A stretch of DNA of 24,230 bases, taken from JBEKHI01 sp050012355. Lineage in GTDB: Bacteria; Actinomycetota; Actinomycetes; Streptosporangiales; Streptosporangiaceae. The stretch covers positions 1-24,230 of the forward strand of contig JBEKHI010000081.1 in the NCBI GenBank assembly GCA_050012355.1, in the 5' to 3' direction. The translations under genes and the position numbers were made by a program. This document shows positions 13,703 to 21,044 of this stretch, piece after piece (position 1 is the first letter of the stretch; each line of letters starts with the position of its first letter). The notes under the pieces were generated by a model. It did not search any database. It was not told the origin of the DNA and was given only the letters and a program-made list of their open reading frames with translations.

Positions 13703-14653
13703 TTGCCCGATAGCGCCACCTTCGTCAGGGATACCGAGCCGTTCCGGCGGGAGCTGTTCGCGCACTGCTACCGAATGCTCGGGTCGGTACCTGACGCGGA
13801 GGACGCCGTGCAGGAGACCTACCTGCGCGCCTGGCGATACTACGGCGGGTTCGAGGGACGGTCATCGATACGTACCTGGCTGTACCAGATCGCCACCAAC
13901 CGCTGCCTGACCGCGCTGGAATCGAGCGGCCGCCGCCTGCTGCCGTCCGGGCTGCGGGGTCCTGAGCCCGATCCCAGCGTGTTCCCCGAGGATGCCGGGC
14001 CGGGGGTTCGCTGGCTGCAGCCGGTCCCCGACGCGATGGTGGCCGCCGATCCAGCGGCCATCGTCGCGGCCCGGGACGGACTGCGGCTGGCACTCATCGC
14101 CAGCCTGCAGTACTTGCCGCCCAGGCAACGCGCGGTGCTGGTGCTGCGGGATGTGCTGGCGTTCCCGGCCACCGAGGTCGCGGCCATGCTCGATACCACA
14201 ACCGCGTCGGTCAAGAGCGCGCTGCAGCGTGCCCGGGCGCGGCTCAAGGAAGTAGCTCCGTCCGCCGACGAGATCACCGAGCCGGACGCGCCGCGAGCCC
14301 GCGCCCTGCTCAAGGCCTACATCGCGGCGTTCGAGAACGCCGACGCCGACGCGCTGGAACGGCTCTTGCTCGCGGACGTGACCCTGGAAGCGACGCCAAT
14401 GCGCACCTGGTTCGCGGGCCGCAAGACCTGCGTGCCCTTCCTGCGCGACCGCGTGATGGGAGCGCCGGGGGACTGGCGCATGCGGGCCACCAGCGCCAAC
14501 GGGCAGTCGGCGGCGGTCGAGTACACTCGCGACGCCAGCGGCCGCTACCGGCCTTACGGAGTTGTGCTGCTCACCGTCACTGGTGGCGGCATCAGCCGGG
14601 TCGTCTCATTCGGCGACCCCAGCTTGGTCGCCGCGTTCGGGTTCGGGCAGTAG
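13703..14653 (+). CDS. ECF sigma factor with SnoaL-like C-terminal domain (SigG/SigX5 type)
   Basis: The 316-aa protein has sigma region 2 (about 10-55: FRRELFAHCYRMLGS, DAEDAVQETYLRAWR) and region 4 (about 130-185: LPPRQRAVLVLRDVLAFPAT, then a helix-turn-helix with TTTASVKSALQRARARL). An NTF2/SnoaL-like domain follows from about 200 to the end (LLKAYIAAFENADADALERL, then a sheet). This layout matches large ECF groups that carry a fused regulatory domain in place of a separate anti-sigma factor, and none is seen adjacent. The first codon is TTG at 13703, as an in-frame TGA lies just upstream. Coupling with the preceding gene (3-bp gap) is likely. Confidence 0.93.
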   Translation: MPDSATFVRDTEPFRRELFAHCYRMLGSVPDAEDAVQETYLRAWRYYGGFEGRSSIRTWLYQIATNRCLTALESSGRRLLPSGLRGPEPDPSVFPEDAGPGVRWLQPVPDAMVAADPAAIVAARDGLRLALIASLQYLPPRQRAVLVLRDVLAFPATEVAAMLDTTTASVKSALQRARARLKEVAPSADEITEPDAPRARALLKAYIAAFENADADALERLLLADVTLEATPMRTWFAGRKTCVPFLRDRVMGAPGDWRMRATSANGQSAAVEYTRDASGRYRPYGVVLLTVTGGGISRVVSFGDPSLVAAFGFGQ

Positions 14654-14676
14654 CCGCCAGATCCAATAATGACCGC

Positions 14677-15201
14677 ATGGACAATTCGGTAGTACTGCGG
14701 CCGGTCGACGAGGATGGCGTGCGCATCGTGGAGCGGCTGACGCAGGATCCCGCGAGTACCGGCGAGTTCGCGTGGTTCGGGTGGCGGGCCGATCCGAGGC
14801 AGTACCGGCGCCGGTGGGCAGAGGACGGGATGCTCGGGGAGGACGGCGGGTTTCTGCTGATCGTCGGCGACGAGGACCGTCTCGGCTTCGTGAACTGGCG
14901 GCGCGCGGCGCGGACTCCGGATGGCGCTGCCTGGGAAATCGGGATCGCACTGCTGCCGGACGCCAGGGGCCATGGTTACGGGACCAAGGCGCAGCGGTTG
15001 CTGGTTGGCTACCTGTTCGCGCACACGACGGCGCACCGGATCGAGGCGCTCACCGAGACCAGCAACCTGGCCGAGCAGCGAGCGCTGGAGAAGGCCGGCT
15101 TCACCCGGGAGGGCGTCTGCCGAGGCGCGGGCTGGCGTGACGGCACCTGGCGAGATGGCGTGACTTATGCCATTTTGCGCACCGACCCGACCGCCCCGTA
15201 A
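14677..15201 (+). CDS. GNAT-family N-acetyltransferase (RimJ/RimL-like)
   Basis: This 174-aa protein has the acetyl-CoA-binding pyrophosphate loop DARGHGYG (about 96-103). Before it is a core strand WEIGIALLP, and after it the ETSNLAEQRALEKAGF segment that is typical of RimJ-type acetyltransferases acting on ribosomal protein N-termini, amines or antibiotics. The substrate cannot be assigned. The start ATG 14677 is preceded by AATAAT at 14665-14670 with a 6-nt gap, again compatible with a leaderless promoter. A long inverted repeat follows the stop and could end its transcript. Confidence 0.9.
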   Translation: MDNSVVLRPVDEDGVRIVERLTQDPASTGEFAWFGWRADPRQYRRRWAEDGMLGEDGGFLLIVGDEDRLGFVNWRRAARTPDGAAWEIGIALLPDARGHGYGTKAQRLLVGYLFAHTTAHRIEALTETSNLAEQRALEKAGFTREGVCRGAGWRDGTWRDGVTYAILRTDPTAP

Positions 15202-15215
15202 ACCCCCGCCGTTTA

Positions 15216-15267
15216 TGGGCAGTGCGGCGCTGCCCATTAAAGAGCGAGGGCAATGCCGCACTGCCCA
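15216..15267 (+). terminator. Long two-tier inverted repeat after the GNAT gene
   Basis: TGGGCAGTGCGGC (15216-15228) and GCCGCACTGCCCA (15255-15267) are perfect 13-bp complements. Inside, TGCCC (15231-15235) and GGGCA (15248-15252) pair again, leaving a loop containing ATTAAAGAG. The strong hairpin 14 bp after the GNAT stop suggests termination, but there is no U-tract. Confidence 0.55.
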
Positions 15268-15283
15268 GGAAAGCCTGGCCGAC

Positions 15284-15351
15284 CTGGCCGACGCGCCGAC
15301 CGGGCCGACGCGCCGACCTGGCCGACGCGCCGACCTGGCCGACGCGCCGAC
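15284..15351. repeat. Four tandem copies of a 17-bp unit
   Basis: The unit CTGGCCGACGCGCCGAC occurs at 15284, 15301, 15318 and 15335, head to tail. Three copies are identical and the second differs at one base (CGG for CTG). The 17-bp period excludes selection for a reading frame. It lies about 50 bp upstream of the padR promoter and is followed by further low-complexity CAGC and ACCGG repeats to about 15400. Confidence 0.9.
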
Positions 15352-15401
15352 CGGGTCAGCCAGCCAGCCGACCGGACCGGACCGACCGGCCGGCCGACCG
15401 G

Positions 15402-15431
15402 TTGCGCCGCGACCCAGCATCTGCCTATACT
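15402..15431 (+). promoter_or_regulatory. padR promoter (-35 TTGCGC, -10 TATACT)
   Basis: TTGCGC (15402-15407) and TATACT (15426-15431) are separated by 18 bp. The -10 overlaps the palindrome at 15428-15443. This is the only good sigma-70-type promoter I can see for the padR-ABC unit. Confidence 0.65.
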
Positions 15432-15443
15432 CGTCTACGAGTA
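15428..15443. promoter_or_regulatory. Palindromic operator overlapping the padR -10 box
   Basis: TACTCGTCTACGAGTA has two perfect 7-bp arms around a 2-bp centre. The symmetry resumes in the flanks (CCTA on the left, CTAGG on the right) after one unpaired base. Overlap with the -10 box suggests autorepression by PadR, the usual control in this family. A further CGAGCGCTCG palindrome lies at 15452-15461. Confidence 0.65.
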
Positions 15444-15490
15444 CTAGGGAACGAGCGCTCGGACACGAGTGCATCACCGAGGAGCAAACT

Positions 15491-16141
15491 ATGGCAAAAC
15501 GGCGGAAGGTGGCCAACCTGCTGGCGCTGCCCGTCATGTCGGCGTTGGCTCAGCAACCGATGTACCCGTACCAGATCGCCATGCAGCTCAAGGACCGGGG
15601 TAAGGACCGGGCGGTCAAGGCCAACTGGGGCTCCTTCTACACGGTCATCAAGAACCTGGAGAAGAACGGCTTCATCGAGGCCATCGAGACCATCCGCGAG
15701 GGACGGCAGCCGGAACGCACCGTGTACCGGCTGACCGAGGCAGGCCGCGAGGAGCTGCTCGACTGGCTCCGCGAGCTGATCGGGGAGCCGGAGGAAGAAG
15801 CCACCCGGCTCGAGGCGGGGCTGAGCGACTTCATGCACCTGCACCCCGACGCGGTAACGAGCCTGCTCCGGAAGCGGCTCGATGCCATGGAGGCCACGAT
15901 CGCTAAGCAGCAGTCCGAGCTCGAGACGTACCGGGAGATGCTTCCCAGGATCTTCCTGCTCGAGACCGAGTACCACCTCGCCCTCGACAAGGCGCAGGCA
16001 GAGTGGGTCCGCGGCATCCTCAACGAGATAGAGACCGGTTCGCTGTCCGGCTTCGAGGCGATGCGCCAGTTCCACGAGACGGGGGAGATTCCGCCGGAGT
16101 ACGCGGAACTCTTCGAGCAGGAGGCGCGCAAGTACGACTGA
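15491..16141 (+). CDS. PadR-family transcriptional regulator
   Basis: From ATG 15491, with GAGGAG 6 nt upstream (15479-15484), the protein is 216 aa. The PadR winged helix occupies about 8-90 (LLALPVMSALAQQPMYPYQI, GSFYTVIKNLEKNGFIE, then the wing GRQPERTVYRLTEAGREELL). A C-terminal helical dimerisation arm (about 100-200) follows. PadR proteins repress drug-export and stress genes and release DNA on binding a ligand. It is immediately upstream of a DrrAB-type exporter and preceded by a palindrome over its promoter, so control of the exporter is very likely. Confidence 0.93.
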   Translation: MAKRRKVANLLALPVMSALAQQPMYPYQIAMQLKDRGKDRAVKANWGSFYTVIKNLEKNGFIEAIETIREGRQPERTVYRLTEAGREELLDWLRELIGEPEEEATRLEAGLSDFMHLHPDAVTSLLRKRLDAMEATIAKQQSELETYREMLPRIFLLETEYHLALDKAQAEWVRGILNEIETGSLSGFEAMRQFHETGEIPPEYAELFEQEARKYD

Positions 16142-16155
16142 CAAAGAAGAAAAAG

Positions 16156-16187
16156 CCCCGGCCTGGTGCGGCAACACCAGGCCGGGG
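16156..16187 (-). terminator. 13-bp hairpin between padR and the ABC genes; U-tract on the minus strand
   Basis: CCCCGGCCTGGTG (16156-16168) and CACCAGGCCGGGG (16175-16187) pair perfectly with a 6-nt loop. Read on the plus strand, no U-run follows, so it may only attenuate padR-ABC read-through. Read on the minus strand, it is followed by CTTTTTCTTCTTT, the classic intrinsic terminator form, although no minus-strand gene precedes it. Confidence 0.65.
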
Positions 16188-16225
16188 ACCACATCGATCA
16201 CTCACCGTCAAGAGGAGTAATCATC

Positions 16226-17161
16226 ATGAACTCTATCGAGGCACGTGGCCTCGTGAAAACCTACAAGGATGTCCGCGCGCTCGACGGGCTGGACATCGAG
16301 GTGGCGCGCGGCACCGTGTTTGGTCTTCTTGGGCCAAACGGCGCGGGCAAATCCACCACTGTCAAGATCCTCACCTCGCTGGTCAGGCCCGATGCGGGCA
16401 GCGCCACCGTCGAAGGCGTCGATGTCCTGAAAAATCCGGCGCGACTGCGCCGGATCATCGGAGTCGTGGCCCAGCATTCCGGCGCGGACCCGATGGCCAC
16501 CGGCCGGGAGAACCTGATTCTCCAAGGCAGGCTGTACCGGGTGCCACGGGTGAAGGCGCGCGCCGACGAACTGCTGGCGCGCTTCGGGTTGACCGAGGCG
16601 GGCAGCCGGCTGGTCAAGACCTACTCCGGCGGGATGCAGCGGCGGCTCGATGTCGCGCTCGGGCTGATGCACCAGCCGAAGGTGCTGTTCCTCGACGAGC
16701 CGACCACCGGCCTCGACCCCGAGGCGAGAACCGCCATGTGGCAGGAGATCGAGCGGCTCAGCGACGAGGGCGTGACCGTCCTGCTCACGACGCACTACCT
16801 GGACGAAGCGGACCGGCTGGCGTCGCAGGTCGCGATCGTCGACCATGGCCGGGTCGTGACCTCCGGGACACCGGACGGGCTCAAGGGTGAGCTCAAGGGA
16901 GATCATCTCGCCGTTTTGATATCGGAAGAAACGCCAGAAGCGGACGTGCGACGCGCGCTGGACAGCACCGAAGTAGTACGCGACGTCATCGTCTCTGGCC
17001 GCGACGTGTCGGCGCGCAGCGACGACGGCGCGGCGGCGGTGCCGTCCGTGCTCGCGGCACTGTCCGGCGCCGGGATACCCGTCGCGTCGGTCGCGGTCGT
17101 CCGGCCGTCGCTCGACGACGTTTACCTGCGGTACACCGGTCGGAGGTTCGAGGCAGCATGA
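16226..17161 (+). CDS. DrrA-like ABC exporter ATP-binding protein
   Basis: Starting at ATG 16226 (AGAGGAG at 16211-16217, 8-nt spacing) the protein is 311 aa. It has Walker A GPNGAGKS (36-43), the signature YSGGMQRRLDVALG, Walker B VLFLDEPTTGLDP and the H-loop LTTHYLDEADRL. The C-terminal 80 residues, including PSLDDVYLRYTGR, are typical of the DrrA/daunorubicin-resistance subfamily. It would power efflux of a drug or lipid through the adjacent permease. The frame opens further upstream (16166), but that stretch covers the hairpin region and is not coding. It is ATGA-overlapped with the permease gene. Confidence 0.94.
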   Translation: MNSIEARGLVKTYKDVRALDGLDIEVARGTVFGLLGPNGAGKSTTVKILTSLVRPDAGSATVEGVDVLKNPARLRRIIGVVAQHSGADPMATGRENLILQGRLYRVPRVKARADELLARFGLTEAGSRLVKTYSGGMQRRLDVALGLMHQPKVLFLDEPTTGLDPEARTAMWQEIERLSDEGVTVLLTTHYLDEADRLASQVAIVDHGRVVTSGTPDGLKGELKGDHLAVLISEETPEADVRRALDSTEVVRDVIVSGRDVSARSDDGAAAVPSVLAALSGAGIPVASVAVVRPSLDDVYLRYTGRRFEAA

Positions 17162-17928
17162 TCCGCGATTCGTGGTACTTCACCGGCCGGAAGCTGCACG
17201 CCCTGGTGCGAAACCCGTGGGTGCTGTCGTTCAGCGTGGTGCAGCCGGCGATCTGGCTGTTCCTGTTCGGCGAGCTGTTCAAGAAGATCGTCGACCTGCC
17301 AGGGTTCGGCGCGTCCGGCTCTTACCTGGAATACCTCGTCCCGGGGATCGTCGCGATGAACGCGATGTCCGGCAACATGTGGGCGGGCATGTCGATGATC
17401 GAGGAGATCGAGCGCGGCACCCTGGACCGGTTCCTGGTCAGCCCGGCTTCGCGGGTCGGTCTGCTGAACGGAACCGTCGCCGAACAGGCGGTCGGGACTG
17501 TGTACCAGTCGCTGATCATCGTACTGCTCGGCCTGGCCGGTGGTGCGCGCTACCCGGGTGGCGTCGGCGGTGTCGCGGTGCTGATCATCGCGTCGGTGCT
17601 GGTGGGAATCGTGTTCGGTGCGCTGTCGAATGTGGTGGGCATCCTGCTGCGGTCCCGTGAGGCGATCATCGGCGTGTACACGTTCTTCATGCTGCCGCTG
17701 ATGTTCCTGTCCTCGGCGTTCATCGCCACCAGCCTGATGCCTGGCTGGATGCAGGCCATCGCGTCGCGGAATCCGCTGAACTGGGTGGTCCAGATCGGAC
17801 GTGACGCGCTGTCGGTGTCGCCGGACTGGGGATCGATCGGGATCCGCGGCGGCGGCCTGGTGGTGCTGGCGATCGCGTGCGTCGCGCTATCCGGCCTGAC
17901 CTTCCGGTCCTACAGCCGGAGCGTCTGA
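17158..17928 (+). CDS. DrrB-like ABC-2 permease
   Basis: This 256-aa membrane protein has about six hydrophobic segments, beginning around residue 25 (LSFSVVQPAIWLFLFGELF) and ending near 245. It also has the ABC-2 pattern with GIVAMNAMSGNMWAGMSMIE and the LDRFLVSPASR cytoplasmic loop. It partners the DrrA-like ATPase to form an exporter, and its start overlaps the ATPase stop. The last 42 bp overlap the 3' end of a convergent minus-strand gene. Confidence 0.93.
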   Translation: MIRDSWYFTGRKLHALVRNPWVLSFSVVQPAIWLFLFGELFKKIVDLPGFGASGSYLEYLVPGIVAMNAMSGNMWAGMSMIEEIERGTLDRFLVSPASRVGLLNGTVAEQAVGTVYQSLIIVLLGLAGGARYPGGVGGVAVLIIASVLVGIVFGALSNVVGILLRSREAIIGVYTFFMLPLMFLSSAFIATSLMPGWMQAIASRNPLNWVVQIGRDALSVSPDWGSIGIRGGGLVVLAIACVALSGLTFRSYSRSV

Positions 17929-18564
17929 CATCACCACGGTGACGTTAGCGTTGTCGACCAGCACGCTGACCGTCGCGCCCGGACGCGCGATGGCGGCGTG
18001 CTGCTCGGCTGAGCTGAAGGCGGCTCGGGCCACCGCGCTCGAGCCGTCCGGCAGCGTGACGGTCAGGTCGGCGACGCCGCCGGCCGGGCCGAAGCCGGCT
18101 GGCATGCTGACGTCGCGGACGGCGGTCACCGTGGCCGTCACCGGGGCTCCGGCCGCCGCGGCGGGCGGTGACCAGCGCGATTCGACCGGTTCATGCCAGG
18201 CGGTGGCCGGATCGCCGTTCATGGCTTCGGTGAGCACCCCGGCGTCGATCCCGGTACGCAGCCGGAGTTCGTCCGCCCGCGCGCGGTCGAGGGCACCAGG
18301 GATCTGGTCCCAGTGGATGACCACGCTGTCTGGCTGGTGCAGGTCGACGGTGACCGGAAGCTGCTGGCCAGGCGCCGGCCACTTGGCCTCGGGGGCGATG
18401 CCCTTGATCTGGACGGCGGTGGGTTCCAGGCCGGGTGCCGAGACCACGCCCGCCAGCCGGAAGTTCGAGTACACGGCATTGCCCATGGCGGGTCCGCTGA
18501 CGCCGCTGACCAGCAGCGTGCCGTCCGCCGGGCTGGCCATCTTGCGGATCTTCCGGCCGTTCAC
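17887..18564 (-). CDS. Hypothetical protein, shares a C-terminal domain with its upstream neighbour
   Basis: From GTG 18564 the product is 225 aa. I do not recognise a named family. It is rich in beta-strand-like segments (PVTVDLHQPDSVVIHWDQIP) and ends with a domain (DLTVTLPDGSSAVARAAFSS, then AEQHAAIARPG and VSVLVDNANVTVVM). That ending resembles the end of the adjacent gene's product (LTLRVTPPDG..., RSAERFAALATPG...). The GTG overlaps the neighbour's TGA (GTGA), so the two are translationally coupled. The 3' end overlaps the ABC permease gene by 42 bp. An ATG at 18540 is an alternative start. Confidence 0.75.
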   Translation of the reverse strand: MNGRKIRKMASPADGTLLVSGVSGPAMGNAVYSNFRLAGVVSAPGLEPTAVQIKGIAPEAKWPAPGQQLPVTVDLHQPDSVVIHWDQIPGALDRARADELRLRTGIDAGVLTEAMNGDPATAWHEPVESRWSPPAAAAGAPVTATVTAVRDVSMPAGFGPAGGVADLTVTLPDGSSAVARAAFSSAEQHAAIARPGATVSVLVDNANVTVVMSDAPAVGPEGQAG

Positions 18565-19373
18565 AGCGGAGTGATGCCGAGCGCCGGCAGGTCGATCGTG
18601 ACCTGTGCCCGGTCGTCCGGATTGAATCGCAGTGGCAGCTGGGTTCCCGGCGTCGCCAGCGCCGCGAATCGCTCCGCCGAACGGAATCCGAATCTGATCG
18701 TCGACTCGTATGGCGGCCCGTCGGGCGGGGTTACCCGCAGCGTCAGCCACGCCATCGACGCGTCGGGACTCGGGAACAGCTGGGGCGGCAGCGGCAGCTT
18801 CCGCGCCGAGACCACGACCCCTTGGGCGGGCTCGCCGGTGCGCGCGAGCGAGACCGCGATCTTTCCCGGGATCACCTTCACGTGCGGGGCGGACGCCGCG
18901 AGCATCGAAGCCGACAGCCCCGGCGCGATGCGATCGAGGGCGCCCCCGAAATCGCTCGGGAAGAAACCCTGTTCCGCCAGGTAGTCGGCGACCGCTTGCT
19001 GGTGCGTTCCGCTCGGTCCGGCGTCCCAGCCCTGGGTTGGCTGCCATCCGGGCGGCTGACCGTCCGCGCCGTGACCGGGTCCCCACACCACGGCGAAGTT
19101 CAGCGGGTTCGCCGGATCCGCGACCGCGGCGAGTTCCTGTCCCACCGCGGGCCACGAGTCCCGCGGCAGCGCGGCGGTCAGCTGAACCAGCTGGAGCGGG
19201 AACGGCCCGAGCAGCAGCCCGGAGATCAGCGCCGCCTCGACGGGCTGCGGGTCGCCAGGCGGCGTGACCGCGATCACGCGCAGCTTGGCGGGCACCTGGT
19301 TAGCAGGCAGTCTGTCCGGGCCCGGAGTGCTTATCAGCAGATCAGTCTGCTTCTTGCGGCCGAAGAGCGGCAT
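18561..19373 (-). CDS. Hypothetical protein, first of a paralogous pair
   Basis: From ATG 19373 the protein is 270 aa, beginning MPLFGRKKQTDLLIS, a basic N-terminus without a signal peptide. The middle region is predicted alpha/beta (for example QQAVADYLAEQGFFPSDFGG). The last ~80 residues hold the domain shared with the downstream gene (MAWLTLRVTPPDG, RSAERFAALATPG, LPLRFNPDDRAQVTIDLP). A 'flux-like' beta domain used twice in tandem genes suggests a cooperating complex, but no function can be assigned. A longer start at 19406 would add 11 residues. I chose MPLFGRKK for its purine-rich GGGGGGA just upstream. Confidence 0.75.
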   Translation of the reverse strand: MPLFGRKKQTDLLISTPGPDRLPANQVPAKLRVIAVTPPGDPQPVEAALISGLLLGPFPLQLVQLTAALPRDSWPAVGQELAAVADPANPLNFAVVWGPGHGADGQPPGWQPTQGWDAGPSGTHQQAVADYLAEQGFFPSDFGGALDRIAPGLSASMLAASAPHVKVIPGKIAVSLARTGEPAQGVVVSARKLPLPPQLFPSPDASMAWLTLRVTPPDGPPYESTIRFGFRSAERFAALATPGTQLPLRFNPDDRAQVTIDLPALGITPL

Positions 19374-19418
19374 GGTCCCCCCACGAGACGGTGTAAACCC
19401 CAACATATCGCCCCAGGC

Positions 19419-19880
19419 TCACCCGCTTGCCGGGAAGGTCAGCAGCGGCTGACTGGCGTAGTCGTAGATGACCGAGGTGCGAAACCCGACGACCTCCCGG
19501 CGCTTGCTGAAGTGGTCCATCAGGAGGCCGTGCAGTGCGGGCAGGTCGGCAACGGCGACGTGGATGAGGAAGTCGTCGTTGCCGGTCAGCACGTAGACCG
19601 CGCGGACCTGAGGCAGGGAGAGCGCGAAAGCCTGGAATCCCTGGATGACCTCCCGGCTGAGCGGGCGGACCTGGAACGCGACCAGTGCCTGGATCGCGAG
19701 TCCGACCTTGGCCAGGTCAACCTCGGCGTGGAATCCGGCGAGCACACCGCGGTCGCGCAGCAGCCGGGTCCGCACGTGGCAGCTGGACGCGGCGATTCCG
19801 ATGCGGGCGGCCAGCTCCCGGTTGCTTAGCCGGGCGTTTGCTTGCAGTTCCCGGACGATCGCCGAATCTATTTCGTCCAT
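19419..19880 (-). CDS. Lrp/AsnC-family transcriptional regulator
   Basis: This full-length 153-aa Lrp-family protein has an N-terminal helix-turn-helix (about 1-60: MDEIDSAIVRELQANARLSN, ELAARIGIAASSCHVRTRLL) and a C-terminal RAM ligand-binding domain (about 65-145: QALVAFQVRPLS, VRAVYVLTGNDDFLIHV). It is divergent from a leucine/valine-type dehydrogenase gene with a 108-bp AT-rich intergenic region. Such a regulator typically senses a branched-chain or aromatic amino acid and controls the neighbouring catabolic gene. Here that would be the dehydrogenase. Confidence 0.94.
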   Translation of the reverse strand: MDEIDSAIVRELQANARLSNRELAARIGIAASSCHVRTRLLRDRGVLAGFHAEVDLAKVGLAIQALVAFQVRPLSREVIQGFQAFALSLPQVRAVYVLTGNDDFLIHVAVADLPALHGLLMDHFSKRREVVGFRTSVIYDYASQPLLTFPASG

Positions 19881-19938
19881 GTCCGTTCCATCACCGTCAA
19901 TTCTGAAGGAGCTTCGTCATATTTACCATAACGACGAT

Positions 19939-19971
19939 TATCCATCTAACATCGCCCGCATACTCTGGATA
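19939..19971. promoter_or_regulatory. Candidate Lrp operator in divergent intergenic region
   Basis: TATCCA (19939-19944) and TGGATA (19966-19971) are complementary half-sites. An overlapping pair, CATCTA/TAGATG, lies within the same stretch. The region is AT-rich for this genome and lies between the lrp and dehydrogenase start codons. Confidence 0.4.
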
Positions 19972-19988
19972 GATGATTTGGAGGCGAC

Positions 19989-21044
19989 ATGGGTGCCGCA
20001 CCTGACGTACTGCGGATCGAACATGGCAGCCGGACCGGCCAGCCGATCATCATCAGCCTCGACTCCACCCAACCGGGACCCGCGCTCGGCGGGTGCCGCG
20101 TCAAGCCGTACGTTTCCTGGCGCGACGGGCTGGACGATGCCCTGCGCCTGTCGGCTGCGATGACCGACAAGGCCGCCCTCGCCGGCCTGCCCTACGGTGG
20201 CGGGAAGACCGTCGTCGCGCTCTCGCCCGGTACGCCGGAATACTGCCGCCACGACCTTCTCGCGGATATCGGCGAGGCCGTCGACTCGCTCGGCGGCAGG
20301 TACATCACCGGGCCGGATGTCGGCACCTCCCCAGCGGACATGACGGTCATCGCTCGGTACACCAGCCACGTTCTGTGCCGCCCGACGGACGCGGGCGGCG
20401 GCGGGGACTCATCGCCACCAACCGCGGCCGGGACCCTGGCCTGCATCGACGCCGTCCGCGACCGCGTTTTCGACGGCCGGACAGCCAGCGAGCTCACCTT
20501 CGCCATCCAAGGACTCGGTCATGTCGGCGTCCTTATCGCGGACGCCCTGGCAAGCCAGGGCGCAACCCTCGTGGTAGCCGACACCGACCCGGGACGGCAG
20601 CGGCTGGCCGGCCGCTGGCACGCCCGCATCGTCGACCCGGCGCAGCTGCTCATCAGCGACGCTGACATCTTGGTGCCCGCGGCACTAGGCGGCATCCTCA
20701 CTCCGGAGACGGTCCCGGCACTCCGCTGTCGCGCCATCGTGGGCCCCGCCAATAACCAGCTCACCGACGATTCCGTGGCAGACCTGCTGTACTCACGGGG
20801 CATCATCTGGGCACCCGACCCCGTCGTGAGCGCCGGCGGCATCATCGCGGCCGTCGCCCGAGAGATCACCCAGCTCCCCGAGCCTGAGGTCCAGAACCTT
20901 CTCGCGGCTATCGGAGACCGCCTCGGCAGCCTCCTTGACGAGGCTGTCAGCAGCGGCCAGCCGCCGCTGACGGTGGCCAGGCAACGGCGCCTCAGGGGAG
21001 GATCGGCTCAACCTCGGAAGCAGGTTGATCAACGTTGCTCATGA
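19989..21044 (+). CDS. Leucine/valine-type Glu/Leu/Phe/Val dehydrogenase
   Basis: This 351-aa NAD(P)-dependent amino-acid dehydrogenase oxidatively deaminates branched-chain amino acids. It has TDKAALAGLPYGGGKTVV with the substrate- and catalysis-linked lysines (K61, K73), GPDVGTS with catalytic Asp110, and the Rossmann motif GLGHVG (175-180). Size and motifs fit leucine or valine dehydrogenase, and the exact substrate is not decided by these motifs. GGAGG sits 4 nt before the ATG. The last 53 bp overlap the 3' end of the convergent MFS gene. The C-terminal tail is basic and extended. Confidence 0.93.
   Translation: MGAAPDVLRIEHGSRTGQPIIISLDSTQPGPALGGCRVKPYVSWRDGLDDALRLSAAMTDKAALAGLPYGGGKTVVALSPGTPEYCRHDLLADIGEAVDSLGGRYITGPDVGTSPADMTVIARYTSHVLCRPTDAGGGGDSSPPTAAGTLACIDAVRDRVFDGRTASELTFAIQGLGHVGVLIADALASQGATLVVADTDPGRQRLAGRWHARIVDPAQLLISDADILVPAALGGILTPETVPALRCRAIVGPANNQLTDDSVADLLYSRGIIWAPDPVVSAGGIIAAVAREITQLPEPEVQNLLAAIGDRLGSLLDEAVSSGQPPLTVARQRRLRGGSAQPRKQVDQRCS

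Noticed and set aside
15284..15351. CRISPR array
   Set aside because: The 17-bp units are contiguous with no spacers, so this is a plain tandem repeat.
18565..19155. N-terminal half of the long minus-strand ORF 17887-19155
   Set aside because: It is the out-of-frame shadow of the upstream hypothetical gene. The real start is the GTG overlapping that gene's stop.
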